From contig NZ_FOXK01000004.1 of NCBI RefSeq assembly GCF_900115695.1, positions 186,001 through 250,000 on the forward strand: DNA of 64,000 nucleotides. The letters run 5' to 3'. The notes beneath the pieces were generated by a model. The model made no database searches, had not been told where the DNA came from, and saw only the letters and a list, made by a program, of their open reading frames with translations. The position numbers were made by a program, and so were the translations under genes. This document shows positions 36,374-49,049 of this stretch, piece by piece; position 1 is the stretch's first letter, and every line of letters starts with the position of its first letter. This DNA comes from Ectopseudomonas toyotomiensis (GTDB taxonomy: Bacteria; Pseudomonadota; Gammaproteobacteria; Pseudomonadales; Pseudomonadaceae).

Positions 36374-37450
36374 ATGCTGAAGAAACTCCTGCCGTGCCTG
36401 ATCCTGGCCGGCACCGCTCATGCCGCTGATAGCGTGCGCATCTACAACTGGACCGATTACATCGCCCCGGACACCCTCAAGCAGTTCGAAAAGAGCAGCG
36501 GTCTGGGTACCCATTACGATGTTTACGACAGCAACGAGACGCTGGACGCCAAGCTGATGGCTGGGCGCTCAGGCTATGACGTGGTGTTTCCTTCCAACCA
36601 CTTCATGGCCCGGCAGATTCAGGGCGGCGCGCTGAAGAAGCTCGACCGCGCCAAGCTGCCGAATTGGAACAATCTCAGCCCTGTACTGATGAAGACGCTG
36701 GAGGTGAACGACCCGGGCAACGAGCACGGCTTCCCCTATCTGTGGGGCAGCACCGGTATCGGCTACAACGTCGACAAGGTGCGCGCCGTGCTGGGCGATG
36801 ACGTGAAGATGGACAGCTGGGACGTGCTGTTCGACCCGGCCACGCTAGCCAAGCTCAACCAGTGCGGCGTGGCGATCCTCGACAACGGCCCGGAAATGCT
36901 GCCGATCGCCCTGCATCACCTGGGCCTGCCACACCACAGCAAGAACCCTGAGGACTACAAGCGCGCCGAAGCGTTATTGATGGAGATGCGCAAGAACGTG
37001 CGTTATTTCCACTCCTCCAAATACGTCGGCGATCTGGCCAATGGCGAGATCTGCATGGCGGTGGGCTTTTCCGGCGACATCATGCAGGCCGGTGCGCGCG
37101 CTGCGGAAGCAGGCAACGGGGTGAAGATCCAGTACGAGATTCCCAAGGAGGGCGCGCCGATCTGGTTCGACATGGTGGCCATGCCGGTTGATGCCGGCAA
37201 CCAAGAGGGCGCTTACGCCTTCATGAACTATCTGCTGCAGCCCGAGGTAATGGCGGCCATCAGCAACCACGTGAAGTACGCCAATGGCAACACCAAGGCC
37301 GACGCGCTGGTCGACCCGGCGCTGAAGGCCGATCCGACCGTGTATCCGCCAGAGGCTGTGATGGACAAGCTGTACACCCTGGAGGCCATGCCACTGCAGA
37401 TCGACCGGGTGCGCACGCGTATCTGGAGCAAGGTCAAGAGCGGCGTCTGA
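36374..37450 (+). CDS. polyamine-type ABC substrate-binding protein (PotF/SpuD-like)
   Basis: A 358-residue periplasmic binding protein: the signal peptide ends in GTAHA, then VRIYNWTDYIAPDTLKQFEK, the hallmark opening of PotF, PotD and SpuD/E. SNETLDAKLMAGRSGYDVVFPSNHFMARQI and the aromatic YLWGSTGIGYNVDKV follow, with GDIMQA and WFDMVAMP forming the amine-binding pocket region. No ABC permease or ATPase follows, so it is an orphan receptor. The ATG at 36374 has GAGG 6 bases upstream. Confidence 0.92.
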   Translation: MLKKLLPCLILAGTAHAADSVRIYNWTDYIAPDTLKQFEKSSGLGTHYDVYDSNETLDAKLMAGRSGYDVVFPSNHFMARQIQGGALKKLDRAKLPNWNNLSPVLMKTLEVNDPGNEHGFPYLWGSTGIGYNVDKVRAVLGDDVKMDSWDVLFDPATLAKLNQCGVAILDNGPEMLPIALHHLGLPHHSKNPEDYKRAEALLMEMRKNVRYFHSSKYVGDLANGEICMAVGFSGDIMQAGARAAEAGNGVKIQYEIPKEGAPIWFDMVAMPVDAGNQEGAYAFMNYLLQPEVMAAISNHVKYANGNTKADALVDPALKADPTVYPPEAVMDKLYTLEAMPLQIDRVRTRIWSKVKSGV

Positions 37451-37466
37451 TCCCCTGCTCGATGAA

Positions 37467-37492
37467 AAAAGCCCCGGCATGCCGGGGCTTTT
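37467..37492. terminator. bidirectional terminator between the binding-protein and chemoreceptor genes
   Basis: A 26-bp perfect palindrome with AAAAGCCCCGGC and GCCGGGGCTTTT arms serves both convergent genes. Confidence 0.9.
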
Positions 37493-37519
37493 CTTGTGCG
37501 TCATTCAATCGCTCATGGT

Positions 37520-39403
37520 TCAGACCTTGAAACGCCCCAGCAGGCGATCCTGCTGGCCAACCTGCTCCACCATCGAGCCGCACTGGCGCACCTGCTGTTC
37601 GGCGCCGCCAGCCAGTTCATGGCTGATGTCGCGAATGTTGGTGGTGTTGCGGTTGATCTCCTCGGTGGTGGCGCTTTGCTCCTCGGCCGCGGTGGCGATC
37701 TGCAGGTTCATGTCGTTGATGCGGGTGATCGCCTCGCGGATACGGCCGAGCATGTCGTTGGCCGCGCCAGCGTCTTCGGCGGTCTTGCTGGCCGTGTCGC
37801 GGCTCTGTTGCATGCGGCTTTCGGCCTGACGTACACCGCCTTGCAGCTGATCGATCATCTGGCGGATTTCCTGGGTGGCCTGCTGCGTGCGCGAGGCCAG
37901 CGAGCGCACCTCATCGGCGACCACGGCAAAGCCACGGCCGGATTCACCGGCGCGCGCGGCTTCGATGGCGGCGTTCAGTGCCAGCAGGTTGGTCTGCTCG
38001 GCGATGCTGGTGATCACCTGCAGAATCGACTCGATGTTGTGGCTGAGCTTGGCCAGTTCGTTGATCGCGTGGCTGGTGCCATCCATCTCGTCGGCCAGAT
38101 GGCGGATCGCTGCGCTGGATTGCGACACCACGCGCACGCCGTTTTCGGTTTCTTCGTTGGCGGCGACGGCGGCCTGGGCGGCGGCTTGGGCGTTGCGCGC
38201 CACCTCCTCGGCGGTGGAGGCCATTTCCTGCATGGCGGTGGCGAGCTGATCCAGCTCCTGCAGCTGTTCCTGCAGACGGCGCGCGGCTTGTTCCGACTCG
38301 TTGGAGGTCAGGGCCGTGCTTTCGCGGACCTGGCGCGAGCTGCCCATGACGTCGCCGATCAACGTCTGCAGGGTCTGCAGGAAGCGGTTGAATTCCTGCG
38401 ACAGCTCGCCGATCTCGTCGTTGCTGGTGATCGCCAGGCGGCGCGTCAGGTCACCTTCGCCGCTGTTGATCTCACGCAGCGAGGTGCTGAGCAGGCTCAG
38501 GGGTTTGAGCAGGCTGTTCATCAGCAGGCCCAGCACCACCAGGCTGATGGCCACGCCGACCACGGTGCCAACCACGGCCAGCCAGGTCAGGCGGTTGGCC
38601 TCGGCCATCACCACGCTCTCGTCCAGCACCACGCCGATGTACCAGTCCATGCCGCGCAGGTTGGGTAGCGGGGTGAAGGAGGCCAGCAGGTTCTTGCCGC
38701 CGGCCTCGACTTCGCGCAGTTCCTTGCCCAGCGCCGGGCTCTGGCCGTCGAACAGTTCGCTGTAGGACTTGCCGTTGTACTCGGCATTGGGGTGGGAAAT
38801 GATATTGCCCGAACGGCTGAGCAGGAAGGCATAGCCGGCGCCATTGAAATCCAGGGTGTTGACCGCATCGGCTACCGATTGCAGGCGGATATCGCCACCG
38901 AATACGCCGAGGAACTGGCCCGCGTCGCTGATCCGGGCCACGGCGGAAATGAGGATTTCATTGGTGGTCGAGTCGACGTAGGGTTCGGTCAGCACTGCCT
39001 GGTTGCCAGCCTTACCGGTCGCGTACCAGGGGCGTTTGCGCCCGTCCCAGTCGGCACTGGGCTTCCAGTCGTCGCTGTTCTTGATTGGCTTGCCGTCTGT
39101 TTCCAGCGCACCGAATACCAGGATGAATTCACTTTTGAGCAGCGGCGCATCGAATACGCGCTGGTTTTCCTCAGGGCTGTAGTTGCTGTCGATGGTTTGC
39201 GACATCAGGTCGATCAGACGCAGCTTGGCGTTGAGCCAGTTCTCGATCTGCCTGGCCAGGGCGTTGCTCGATTCGGCAATGCTCGATTCGACCTGATTGC
39301 GCAGGGTGTCGCGAACCTGGCTGACCTGGGATAGCGACAGCAGGCTGGTGGTAAGGAACAGCACGGTAGCGGCCGCGATACCGACCTTGTGGGCGATTTT
39401 CAT
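37520..39403 (-). CDS. methyl-accepting chemotaxis protein with dCache sensor
   Basis: A 627-residue chemoreceptor. A transmembrane helix at about residues 8-28 is followed by a periplasmic dCache domain, a second helix near residue 285, a HAMP domain ([23 protein letters not shown]) and a long signalling coiled coil with the conserved hairpin tip [19 protein letters not shown]. The sensor contains [11 protein letters not shown], then PYVD and FGGDIR, matching the R..RPWY-Y-D residues used by amino-acid or amine-binding dCache receptors. The ATG at 39403 has AGGAG upstream. Lying next to an amine-binding protein gene, it may sense amines. Confidence 0.92.
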   Translation of the reverse strand: MKIAHKVGIAAATVLFLTTSLLSLSQVSQVRDTLRNQVESSIAESSNALARQIENWLNAKLRLIDLMSQTIDSNYSPEENQRVFDAPLLKSEFILVFGALETDGKPIKNSDDWKPSADWDGRKRPWYATGKAGNQAVLTEPYVDSTTNEILISAVARISDAGQFLGVFGGDIRLQSVADAVNTLDFNGAGYAFLLSRSGNIISHPNAEYNGKSYSELFDGQSPALGKELREVEAGGKNLLASFTPLPNLRGMDWYIGVVLDESVVMAEANRLTWLAVVGTVVGVAISLVVLGLLMNSLLKPLSLLSTSLREINSGEGDLTRRLAITSNDEIGELSQEFNRFLQTLQTLIGDVMGSSRQVRESTALTSNESEQAARRLQEQLQELDQLATAMQEMASTAEEVARNAQAAAQAAVAANEETENGVRVVSQSSAAIRHLADEMDGTSHAINELAKLSHNIESILQVITSIAEQTNLLALNAAIEAARAGESGRGFAVVADEVRSLASRTQQATQEIRQMIDQLQGGVRQAESRMQQSRDTASKTAEDAGAANDMLGRIREAITRINDMNLQIATAAEEQSATTEEINRNTTNIRDISHELAGGAEQQVRQCGSMVEQVGQQDRLLGRFKV

Positions 39404-39549
39404 GAATGGGCTCCTGGGCACCAAGACGACGGGGCTGCATCCATGCAAGGCAGTTGTCTGCGAGGCAATACAGTGCTGGCTTTTCGCCAGCTGGACGTGT
39501 GGTCTCTCTGTACGCTCTTGTATCGGCTCTCAGGCGCCGTTCTTGAGCC

Positions 39550-40590
39550 TCAGCCGCGCTTTCTGTGCAAGCGACTGGTATTGACCACATCCACCGCGCG
39601 GGCGCGCAATTGACCGCAACCGCCGTCGACATCCTGCCCGGCAGAATTGCGCACCTTGGTCAGCACACCGCGGCTGTGCAGATAACGCACCATCTCGACG
39701 ATGCGCTCGCCGTCGGGACGCTGGTAGTCGTCGGCTTCCAGGCTGTTGTAGGGGATCAGGTTGAGCACGGCGAACTTGCCCTTGAACAGGCGCAGGATGT
39801 TGTCCATCTCTTCCTGGCTGTCGTTGATGCCCTTGAGCAGGGTCCACTGGTACTGGATCGGGTAGTCGATGGTGCGCGCGTAGGCTTCGCCCAGTTCCAC
39901 CAGCTCTTCGGGATCGATGCGCGGCGCCTTGGGCAGCAGGCGCTGGCGCAGTTCGGCGTCAGTGGTATGCAGCGACAGCGCCAGGGCAGGGCGCACGCGT
40001 TGCTTGGGCAGGCGCTCGAACACCCGCGGGTCGCCAACGGTGGAGAACACCAGGTTGCGCTGTCCGATGCCGCCCTCGGTGCCAAGCAGATCGATGGCCT
40101 CAAGCACGTTGTCGAGATTGTGCGCCGGCTCGCCCATGCCCATGAACACCACTTTCTTCACCGGTCGAAAGCGCCGCCCCAAGGCGACCTGGGCGACCAT
40201 CTCGGCGCTGCTGAGCTGGCGCAGCAGGCCGCTCTTGCCGGTCATGCAGAACACGCAGGCTACGGCGCAGCCCACCTGGCTGGAGATGCACAGGCCATCG
40301 CGCGGCAGCAGTACGCTTTCCACCATCTGTTTGTCGGCCAACTCCACCAGCAGGCGTGCCGAGCCATCTGCGCCAGGGTGTTCGGAGCGCAGCCGGGCCA
40401 GTGCATCCAGCTCGCTGGCTATGGCTGGCAGCCCTTCACGTACTGTCAGGGGCAGGAAGTTCTCGGTCTTCTGATGCTTGGTGCCGGTGTCCAACGGCTT
40501 GCCTTGCAGCCAGGCACGCGTGATGCGCCCGATATGCTGGGGTTTGGCGCCAAGGTCGGCGAGGCGTTGGTTGAGTTCGGAGAGCTGCAT
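39550..40590 (-). CDS. RlmN/Cfr-family radical SAM RNA methyltransferase-like protein
   Basis: A 346-residue radical SAM protein of the RlmN/Cfr group, which methylates adenine of rRNA or tRNA. The cluster motif is CAVACVFC (CX3CX2C) near residue 110, followed by FMGMGEPAHN. LSLHTTDAELRQRLLPKA and a C-terminal NSAGQDVDGGCGQL supply the other conserved parts, including the C-terminal cysteine that carries the methyl group in RlmN. It looks like the second, shorter RlmN paralogue seen in Pseudomonas and not the housekeeping one. Substrate unproven. Confidence 0.85.
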   Translation of the reverse strand: MQLSELNQRLADLGAKPQHIGRITRAWLQGKPLDTGTKHQKTENFLPLTVREGLPAIASELDALARLRSEHPGADGSARLLVELADKQMVESVLLPRDGLCISSQVGCAVACVFCMTGKSGLLRQLSSAEMVAQVALGRRFRPVKKVVFMGMGEPAHNLDNVLEAIDLLGTEGGIGQRNLVFSTVGDPRVFERLPKQRVRPALALSLHTTDAELRQRLLPKAPRIDPEELVELGEAYARTIDYPIQYQWTLLKGINDSQEEMDNILRLFKGKFAVLNLIPYNSLEADDYQRPDGERIVEMVRYLHSRGVLTKVRNSAGQDVDGGCGQLRARAVDVVNTSRLHRKRG

Positions 40591-40605
40591 GGGGCGCGGA
40601 TGCTA

Positions 40606-41631
40606 TCACTTGGCCGGAGTATCGACCACGTCGAAGCGCAGCACGCCGATCATCTGCCCGGCTTCGGTGACGACCCGCACCTGCCAGCGACCTTCGGGCG
40701 AGGCCGGGAAGTTGAGTTTGTGCGTCCAGGCGCGATAGCCCTCCTTGCGCCCGCCGTTGATGTCCAGCGCAATGCGGTCGACTTCCCGGCCATTGTGCTG
40801 CCAGACGTGGTAGATGCGTTCGTTGAGGCCGCGTGGGGCGTTGATCGAGGTGTAGGCGTAGAGTCCATCGTCGCGCAGCTGTTCCGGGCTGATCTGTTGC
40901 AGGCTCTGGCCCGGCGTGCGCTGCTCGCCATCGAAGCGATCACTGATCGCCACCTCGGTCAGCCACAGCGTTGCCGGTGGTACCCAGACCCGCGCCATCC
41001 AGCCGGCGCTGGCCATGGCCAGAGGCAGGGCGGCGAGCAGCACAATGCGGCGCCAGCCAGCGAAGCCGATCAGGCCCGGCAGGCTTGGTAGCGCCAGTAC
41101 CGTGGCAACCGCCAGGGCGATCCGGTAGCTCTGCGGTGTGCTGAGGTGAAAGATGATCGGCAGCGCGGTAAGCATCACCGCGAACAGTGCCAGGCTGTGA
41201 AAGATCAGCAGCAACCAGCGCCGCGGCGCCAGCCAACGGTAATAGATCGGGTCGGTGATCGAGGCCAGTGCGGCGATCGCCAGCAGGCCGCTGAACAGTA
41301 ACTGGCCACTGTTCCAGGTGGTGGTGATGAAGAAGAACGGCAAGACGAAGAACAGACTTTCCTGGTGGATCATCTGTGTGCCGTAGCGCAGCAGCGGCAA
41401 TGGCAATTCGAAGCCGAAGCGCCGGGCAATGCGTTCGCGCAGCAGGTTCTCCAGCATCAGCCAGACCCAGCTGACCAGCAATACCACGCCCAAGACCTTG
41501 GCCAGGTGCGCCTGACGGTCGACCAGGAGAAAACTGGCCACGCCCGAGCAGAAGCCGAACAGGGCAACCAGGCCTGGGTAACGGCGCAGCAGGGCGATCA
41601 GCGTGGGGATGCGGTCGAGTACGACTTTCAT
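40606..41631 (-). CDS. DUF5924/DUF2914 membrane protein
   Basis: A 341-residue protein with about seven to eight hydrophobic helices in residues 10-215 and a C-terminal soluble domain of about 110 residues. That domain resembles DUF2914: VWQHNGREVDRIALDINGGRKEGYRAWTHKL, then GRWQVRVVTEAGQMIGVLRFDV. Many Pseudomonas carry it next to the RlmN-like gene. The soluble end probably faces the periplasm and may bind a cell-wall or sugar ligand. The function is unknown. Confidence 0.8.
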   Translation of the reverse strand: MKVVLDRIPTLIALLRRYPGLVALFGFCSGVASFLLVDRQAHLAKVLGVVLLVSWVWLMLENLLRERIARRFGFELPLPLLRYGTQMIHQESLFFVLPFFFITTTWNSGQLLFSGLLAIAALASITDPIYYRWLAPRRWLLLIFHSLALFAVMLTALPIIFHLSTPQSYRIALAVATVLALPSLPGLIGFAGWRRIVLLAALPLAMASAGWMARVWVPPATLWLTEVAISDRFDGEQRTPGQSLQQISPEQLRDDGLYAYTSINAPRGLNERIYHVWQHNGREVDRIALDINGGRKEGYRAWTHKLNFPASPEGRWQVRVVTEAGQMIGVLRFDVVDTPAK

Positions 41632-41770
41632 GGCAGCGGCAAATGGCAGTGTTGGGCGCGCATCCTAGGTAGCGCGAGCCTTGGCTGCAAGCGAGTCGTC
41701 AGCTGCGCTGGCGGTGCCGGGCCGCTTGCGGCAATATTGCGCCCCCGTTTCACCACCGAGTCCGAAAAAG

Positions 41771-42064
41771 ATGAAATTCATCCATCAACGCGAGCATCTG
41801 GAAGAGGGCGATCTGGTGGTCATCCAATGTTCGCAGCCCTGCAACATCCGCCTGATGAACGATGCCAACTTCCGCGCCTTCAGGAATCGTGGCCGTCACA
41901 GTTATCACGGCGGTGCCTTCATCAAGTTCCCGGCGAAGATCCGTGTGCCCTCCGGTGGCTTCTGGAACATCACGCTGGATACCGTCAGCCGTCGCGCGGT
42001 AAGCGTGACGCGCAAGCCGCAGATGGAGTACAGCATCAAGATCGTCCGTCGCCCAGGCGCCTGA
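41771..42064 (+). CDS. DUF1883 protein
   Basis: A 97-residue soluble protein beginning MKFIHQREHLEEGDLVVIQCSQPCNIRLM, the typical DUF1883 start. The core FRNRGRHSYHGGAFIKFPAKIRVPSGGFWNITLD and the basic C-terminus are predicted mostly beta. It stands alone, divergent from the DUF5924 gene. The function is not known. Confidence 0.85.
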   Translation: MKFIHQREHLEEGDLVVIQCSQPCNIRLMNDANFRAFRNRGRHSYHGGAFIKFPAKIRVPSGGFWNITLDTVSRRAVSVTRKPQMEYSIKIVRRPGA

Positions 42065-42152
42065 TACTCGCCGCGGCAGTTGAAGAAAAAAGCTAAACGC
42101 TGACAGCCAGGCCGAGGTCACAACTCGTGAACCTCGAAAAAGGAGAGTCAGC

Positions 42153-42239
42153 ATGCTGAAGTTTCTGGGCGGTACCGTCGGTATCATTTTCATCATCGGC
42201 CTGATCGTGGTGGTGGGATTGCTCTCACTGATCTTCTAG
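42153..42239 (+). CDS. 28-residue single-pass membrane protein
   Basis: A clear AAAGGAG lies 7 bases before the ATG, and a GC-rich hairpin follows the stop. The peptide MLKFLGGTVG continues into a hydrophobic stretch (IIFIIGLIVVVGLLSLIF) that fills the rest of the protein, so it is one membrane helix. Such very short genes are easily missed in annotation. I do not recognise it. Confidence 0.7.
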   Translation: MLKFLGGTVGIIFIIGLIVVVGLLSLIF

Positions 42240-42249
42240 CCAATGAATG

Positions 42250-42271
42250 GCCCCGCTGCGTGCAGCGGGGC
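42250..42271 (+). terminator. GC-rich hairpin after the 28-residue gene
   Basis: A 10-bp stem GCCCCGCTGC / GCAGCGGGGC with a 2-base gap lies 10 bp after the stop. The T-tail is weak, so efficiency is uncertain. Confidence 0.55.
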
Positions 42272-42280
42272 TGATCGTAT

Positions 42281-42616
42281 TCAGAGCCGCTTGCGCTGGT
42301 TGCCCTGGTGCTGCTCGCAAGTCATGAAGCCCTTGCTGTCGACCCGGCCGTTGACGTCGAAGTCCACGTAATAGGGCTGTTCCAGGCCGTCGACATTCAA
42401 CACGTAGTTGTTGCAGGTGCCGCCTGTGACACTGTTGCGCACGTCCGAAGAGGGAGGCCCACCAAGGGTGCGTACCTGCTCCTGAGTCATGCCGTGGTCG
42501 ACCTGCTTGACCAATGGCTCATTGCGGAAGGTCACGTAATCGGCCGGGTTCTCGAAGGTCGAGCAACCGCTCACCGCGGCCGCTACGGCCAGTACTGCAA
42601 GGCTGTGCTTGTACAT
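42281..42616 (-). CDS. OsmE-like small lipoprotein
   Basis: A 111-residue lipoprotein with lipobox VSGC near residue 17 and an SmpA/OmlA-type beta domain. DHGMTQEQVRTLGGPPSSDV and GGTCNNYVL follow the E. coli OsmE pattern ([28 protein letters not shown]), and MTCEQ matches its end. The ATG at 42616 has GGAG about 7 bases upstream, and the lipobox sits at a normal distance. It is probably osmotically or stationary-phase controlled, by analogy only. Confidence 0.85.
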   Translation of the reverse strand: MYKHSLAVLAVAAAVSGCSTFENPADYVTFRNEPLVKQVDHGMTQEQVRTLGGPPSSDVRNSVTGGTCNNYVLNVDGLEQPYYVDFDVNGRVDSKGFMTCEQHQGNQRKRL

Positions 42617-42737
42617 GTCATCGCTCCGTCGATTGAGCCGAAATGGCTCGACAGGTTTTGGAGCCGCGCCCATGCATGAGAGTTCGAGCTTTTCGATGAT
42701 CGGCGCGAGTCGCGCCTGGTTCGTGCTGCATGAATGA

Positions 42738-42763
42738 AAAGAGCCCGCGATTGCGGGCTCTTT
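42738..42763 (-). terminator. intrinsic terminator of metH
   Basis: Read on the minus strand, an 8-bp stem GAGCCCGC / GCGGGCTC with a 4-base loop ends in TTTT, just after the metH stop. Confidence 0.88.
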
Positions 42764-42767
42764 GGCA

Positions 42768-46478
<3,711 letters not shown>

Positions 46479-46558
46479 GAGAACTACCTGAGCAAAGCGG
46501 AAACAAAGGTGGGCGATGATAGCAAAGCTGCAGGGTTCTGGAGCACTAGCGGGCTTTT

Positions 46559-46575
46559 CATGAATTTCATTCATG
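46559..46575. promoter_or_regulatory. MetR-type binding site between metH and cti
   Basis: The 17-bp palindrome CATGAATTTCATTCATG contains TGAA-N5-TTCA, which equals the MetR consensus known from enterobacteria. It is 81 bp upstream of the metH ATG and 55 bp upstream of the cti ATG, so it could act on both divergent genes. Whether MetR binds here is an inference. Confidence 0.6.
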
Positions 46576-46630
46576 TTGCTGGGGGCGCCGTCTCGTTAGA
46601 ATTGCCAGCATCGCACTCAAGGACGTGGTC

Positions 46631-48907
46631 ATGCTCAAGCCTGCTGCTCTGTTTCTTCTTTCTTTCGCAGCTGGCCTGGCCCGTGCGGAAGCGATTTCCT
46701 ATATCGATGATGTCCAACCGATCCTCACCCACAAATGCGTGGCCTGCCATACCTGCTATGACGCGCCGTGCCAGCTCAATCTCGGTAGCGGTGAGGGCAT
46801 TGCTCGCGGCGCCAGCAAGCAACTGGTGTACGACGGTACGCGCAGCAAGGCGCAAGCGACCACTCGGCTTTATCTGGACGCACATGGCGAGGCAGCCTGG
46901 CGCCAGCGCGACTTTCATTCCGTGCTCGATGGCGGGAACGACCAGGCGGCGCTGATCAAACGCATGCTGGAGCTGGGTCGTAGCCAACCGATCGAGCCCA
47001 ATGCCAAGCTCCCTGACAATCTCGACATTGCCATCACCCGCAGCAACAGCTGCCCATTGCCGGGCGAGTTCGCTGCCTATGCGCAGAAGAATCCCCATGG
47101 CGGCATGCCGTTCGCCGTGACGGGGCTGAACGATGACGAGTACGCCACCCTGGAACAGTGGCTGGCCCAGGGTGCACCGGTCGCCGAACAGGCGCTCAAA
47201 CCCAGTGCAATCGAGTTGCGCCAGGTGGAGGATTGGGAAAGCTTCATGAATGCGCCCGGTGCGCGGCAGGATCTGGTGGCGCGCTGGCTCTACGAGCACC
47301 TGTTCCTCGCGCATTTGCACTTCGAGGGCGGTGAGCCTGGGCACTTCTTCCAGATGGTCCGTTCGCGTACCCCCAGCGGCAAACCCATCGATCCTATCGC
47401 CACGCGCCGCCCCAACGACGATCCGGGCACCGAGTTCTACTACCGGCTATGGCCGATCCAGGGCGTGATCGTGCACAAGACGCATATCACCTATCCGTTG
47501 GATGACGCCAAGCTGGCGCGGGTCAAGGAGCTGTTCTTCGGCGAAGACTGGGCGCTGGACGCTGTGCCGGGTTACGGCGCACAACGTCGCGCCAACCCCT
47601 TCGAAACCTTCGCCGCGATTCCGGCGCGTGCGCGCTATCAGTTCATGCTGGATAACGCCGAGTATTTCGTGCGTACCTTCATCCGTGGTCCGGTGTGCCG
47701 CGGGCAGATCGCCACTGACGTGATTCGCGACAACTTCTGGGCCGTGTTCCAGGCGCCGGAGCACGATCTCTACATCACCGATGCCAATTACCAGCGCGAG
47801 GCCACGCCGCTGTTGGCCATGCCCGGCCAGTTCGACGATATCGGCGATCTGTTGGGCCTGTGGCGCAACTATCGCGACAAGCGCAACGATTACGAGAACC
47901 TGCGCAAGGACGCTTACGCCGACGCACCTCCTGCGGACTGGGCGCATATCTGGAGCGGCAATGACAACGCGCTGCTGTCGATCTTTCGCCAGCACGACAG
48001 TGCCTCGGTGCGCAAAGGCCTGCTCGGGGAAATTCCGCAGACCCTCTGGTGGATGGATTACCCGCTGCTGGAGCGCACCTACTACCAGTTGGTGGTCAAC
48101 TTCGACGTGTTCGGCAACGTTTCGCACCAGGCGCAGACGCGGTTGTATTTCGATCTGATCCGCAATGGCGCCGAAGTGAACTTCCTGCGCCTGCTGCCGG
48201 CGCGTTCTCGTGAGGCTTACCTGGATGACTGGTATCAGAACAGCGGCAAGTTGAAGATGCTGCTGGACTACACCTCGGTCGATCATCGTTCACCGAGCGC
48301 CATTGGCCTGACCGGTGACGATCCGAAGAAGCAGTTCGCCGAACAGCTGCTGCAGCGCTACGCCAAGCTCAACGCGCGTCCTGATCCGATCAACCGCTGC
48401 ACGGGCGCGCAGTGTTATCGCGACGGTTTGCCCAGGGAGCTGCAAGATGTCGAGCAGACGTTGGCGCGCCTGGCCAGTCGTCCGGCGGGCGGCTTGCGGG
48501 TGATCGATCAACTGCCAGAGGCGACGATGTTGCGGGTGGAACTGAGTGATGGTTCGCGCGAGATCTACAGCCTGCTGCGCAACCGTGCGCACAGCAACGT
48601 GGCGTTCATGCTGGGAGAGGAGCTGCGCTATCAACCGCGCCTGGACACCCTGACCATCTACCCGGAAGTGCTGAGCAGCTACCCGAATTTCCTGTTCACG
48701 GTCGAAGCGGGGGAGGTGGATACCTTCGTCAAGCAGATGGAAGGTGTTAGCGACGCAAAATCCTTCGAGCAAATCGTCGAGCGCTGGGGTGTACGGCGCA
48801 GTCATCCCGAGTTCTGGCGCTATTTTCACGATCTCGCCGAGCATATTCGCGAAACCCAGCCGTTGGAGACAGGCGTGCTGGATATGAACCGCTATCAGAA
48901 CCTCTAA
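46631..48907 (+). CDS. cti: fatty acid cis/trans isomerase Cti
   Basis: Cti turns cis-unsaturated fatty acids of membrane phospholipids into trans isomers, stiffening the membrane under solvent or heat stress. The 758-residue protein is exported (signal ending in LARAEA) and has the c-type heme site CVACH in CVACHTCYDAPCQ at about residues 38-50. The rest is the long Cti domain. The ATG at 46631 is chosen with AAGGA upstream. In Pseudomonas this gene sits beside metH, as here. It would act in the periplasm. Confidence 0.93.
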   Translation: MLKPAALFLLSFAAGLARAEAISYIDDVQPILTHKCVACHTCYDAPCQLNLGSGEGIARGASKQLVYDGTRSKAQATTRLYLDAHGEAAWRQRDFHSVLDGGNDQAALIKRMLELGRSQPIEPNAKLPDNLDIAITRSNSCPLPGEFAAYAQKNPHGGMPFAVTGLNDDEYATLEQWLAQGAPVAEQALKPSAIELRQVEDWESFMNAPGARQDLVARWLYEHLFLAHLHFEGGEPGHFFQMVRSRTPSGKPIDPIATRRPNDDPGTEFYYRLWPIQGVIVHKTHITYPLDDAKLARVKELFFGEDWALDAVPGYGAQRRANPFETFAAIPARARYQFMLDNAEYFVRTFIRGPVCRGQIATDVIRDNFWAVFQAPEHDLYITDANYQREATPLLAMPGQFDDIGDLLGLWRNYRDKRNDYENLRKDAYADAPPADWAHIWSGNDNALLSIFRQHDSASVRKGLLGEIPQTLWWMDYPLLERTYYQLVVNFDVFGNVSHQAQTRLYFDLIRNGAEVNFLRLLPARSREAYLDDWYQNSGKLKMLLDYTSVDHRSPSAIGLTGDDPKKQFAEQLLQRYAKLNARPDPINRCTGAQCYRDGLPRELQDVEQTLARLASRPAGGLRVIDQLPEATMLRVELSDGSREIYSLLRNRAHSNVAFMLGEELRYQPRLDTLTIYPEVLSSYPNFLFTVEAGEVDTFVKQMEGVSDAKSFEQIVERWGVRRSHPEFWRYFHDLAEHIRETQPLETGVLDMNRYQNL

Positions 48908-49049
48908 ACGCACCGGAGCGCACGTGAAGTGCGCTCCAGATCGCTTGTTGCATGGCAGCTATGGCTGCGATCAATTCCTACTAATTTAGTTGGGCTTTAA
49001 CCGGGCGGCGCTCTGGCGTACACTGCGCTCATGTTCGCGAGGAGTTGCC

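Noticed and set aside
46479..46630. A cobalamin or SAH riboswitch upstream of metH.
   Set aside because: The interval is 152 bp and shared with cti. I see neither a B12-box nor the conserved SAH-riboswitch core.
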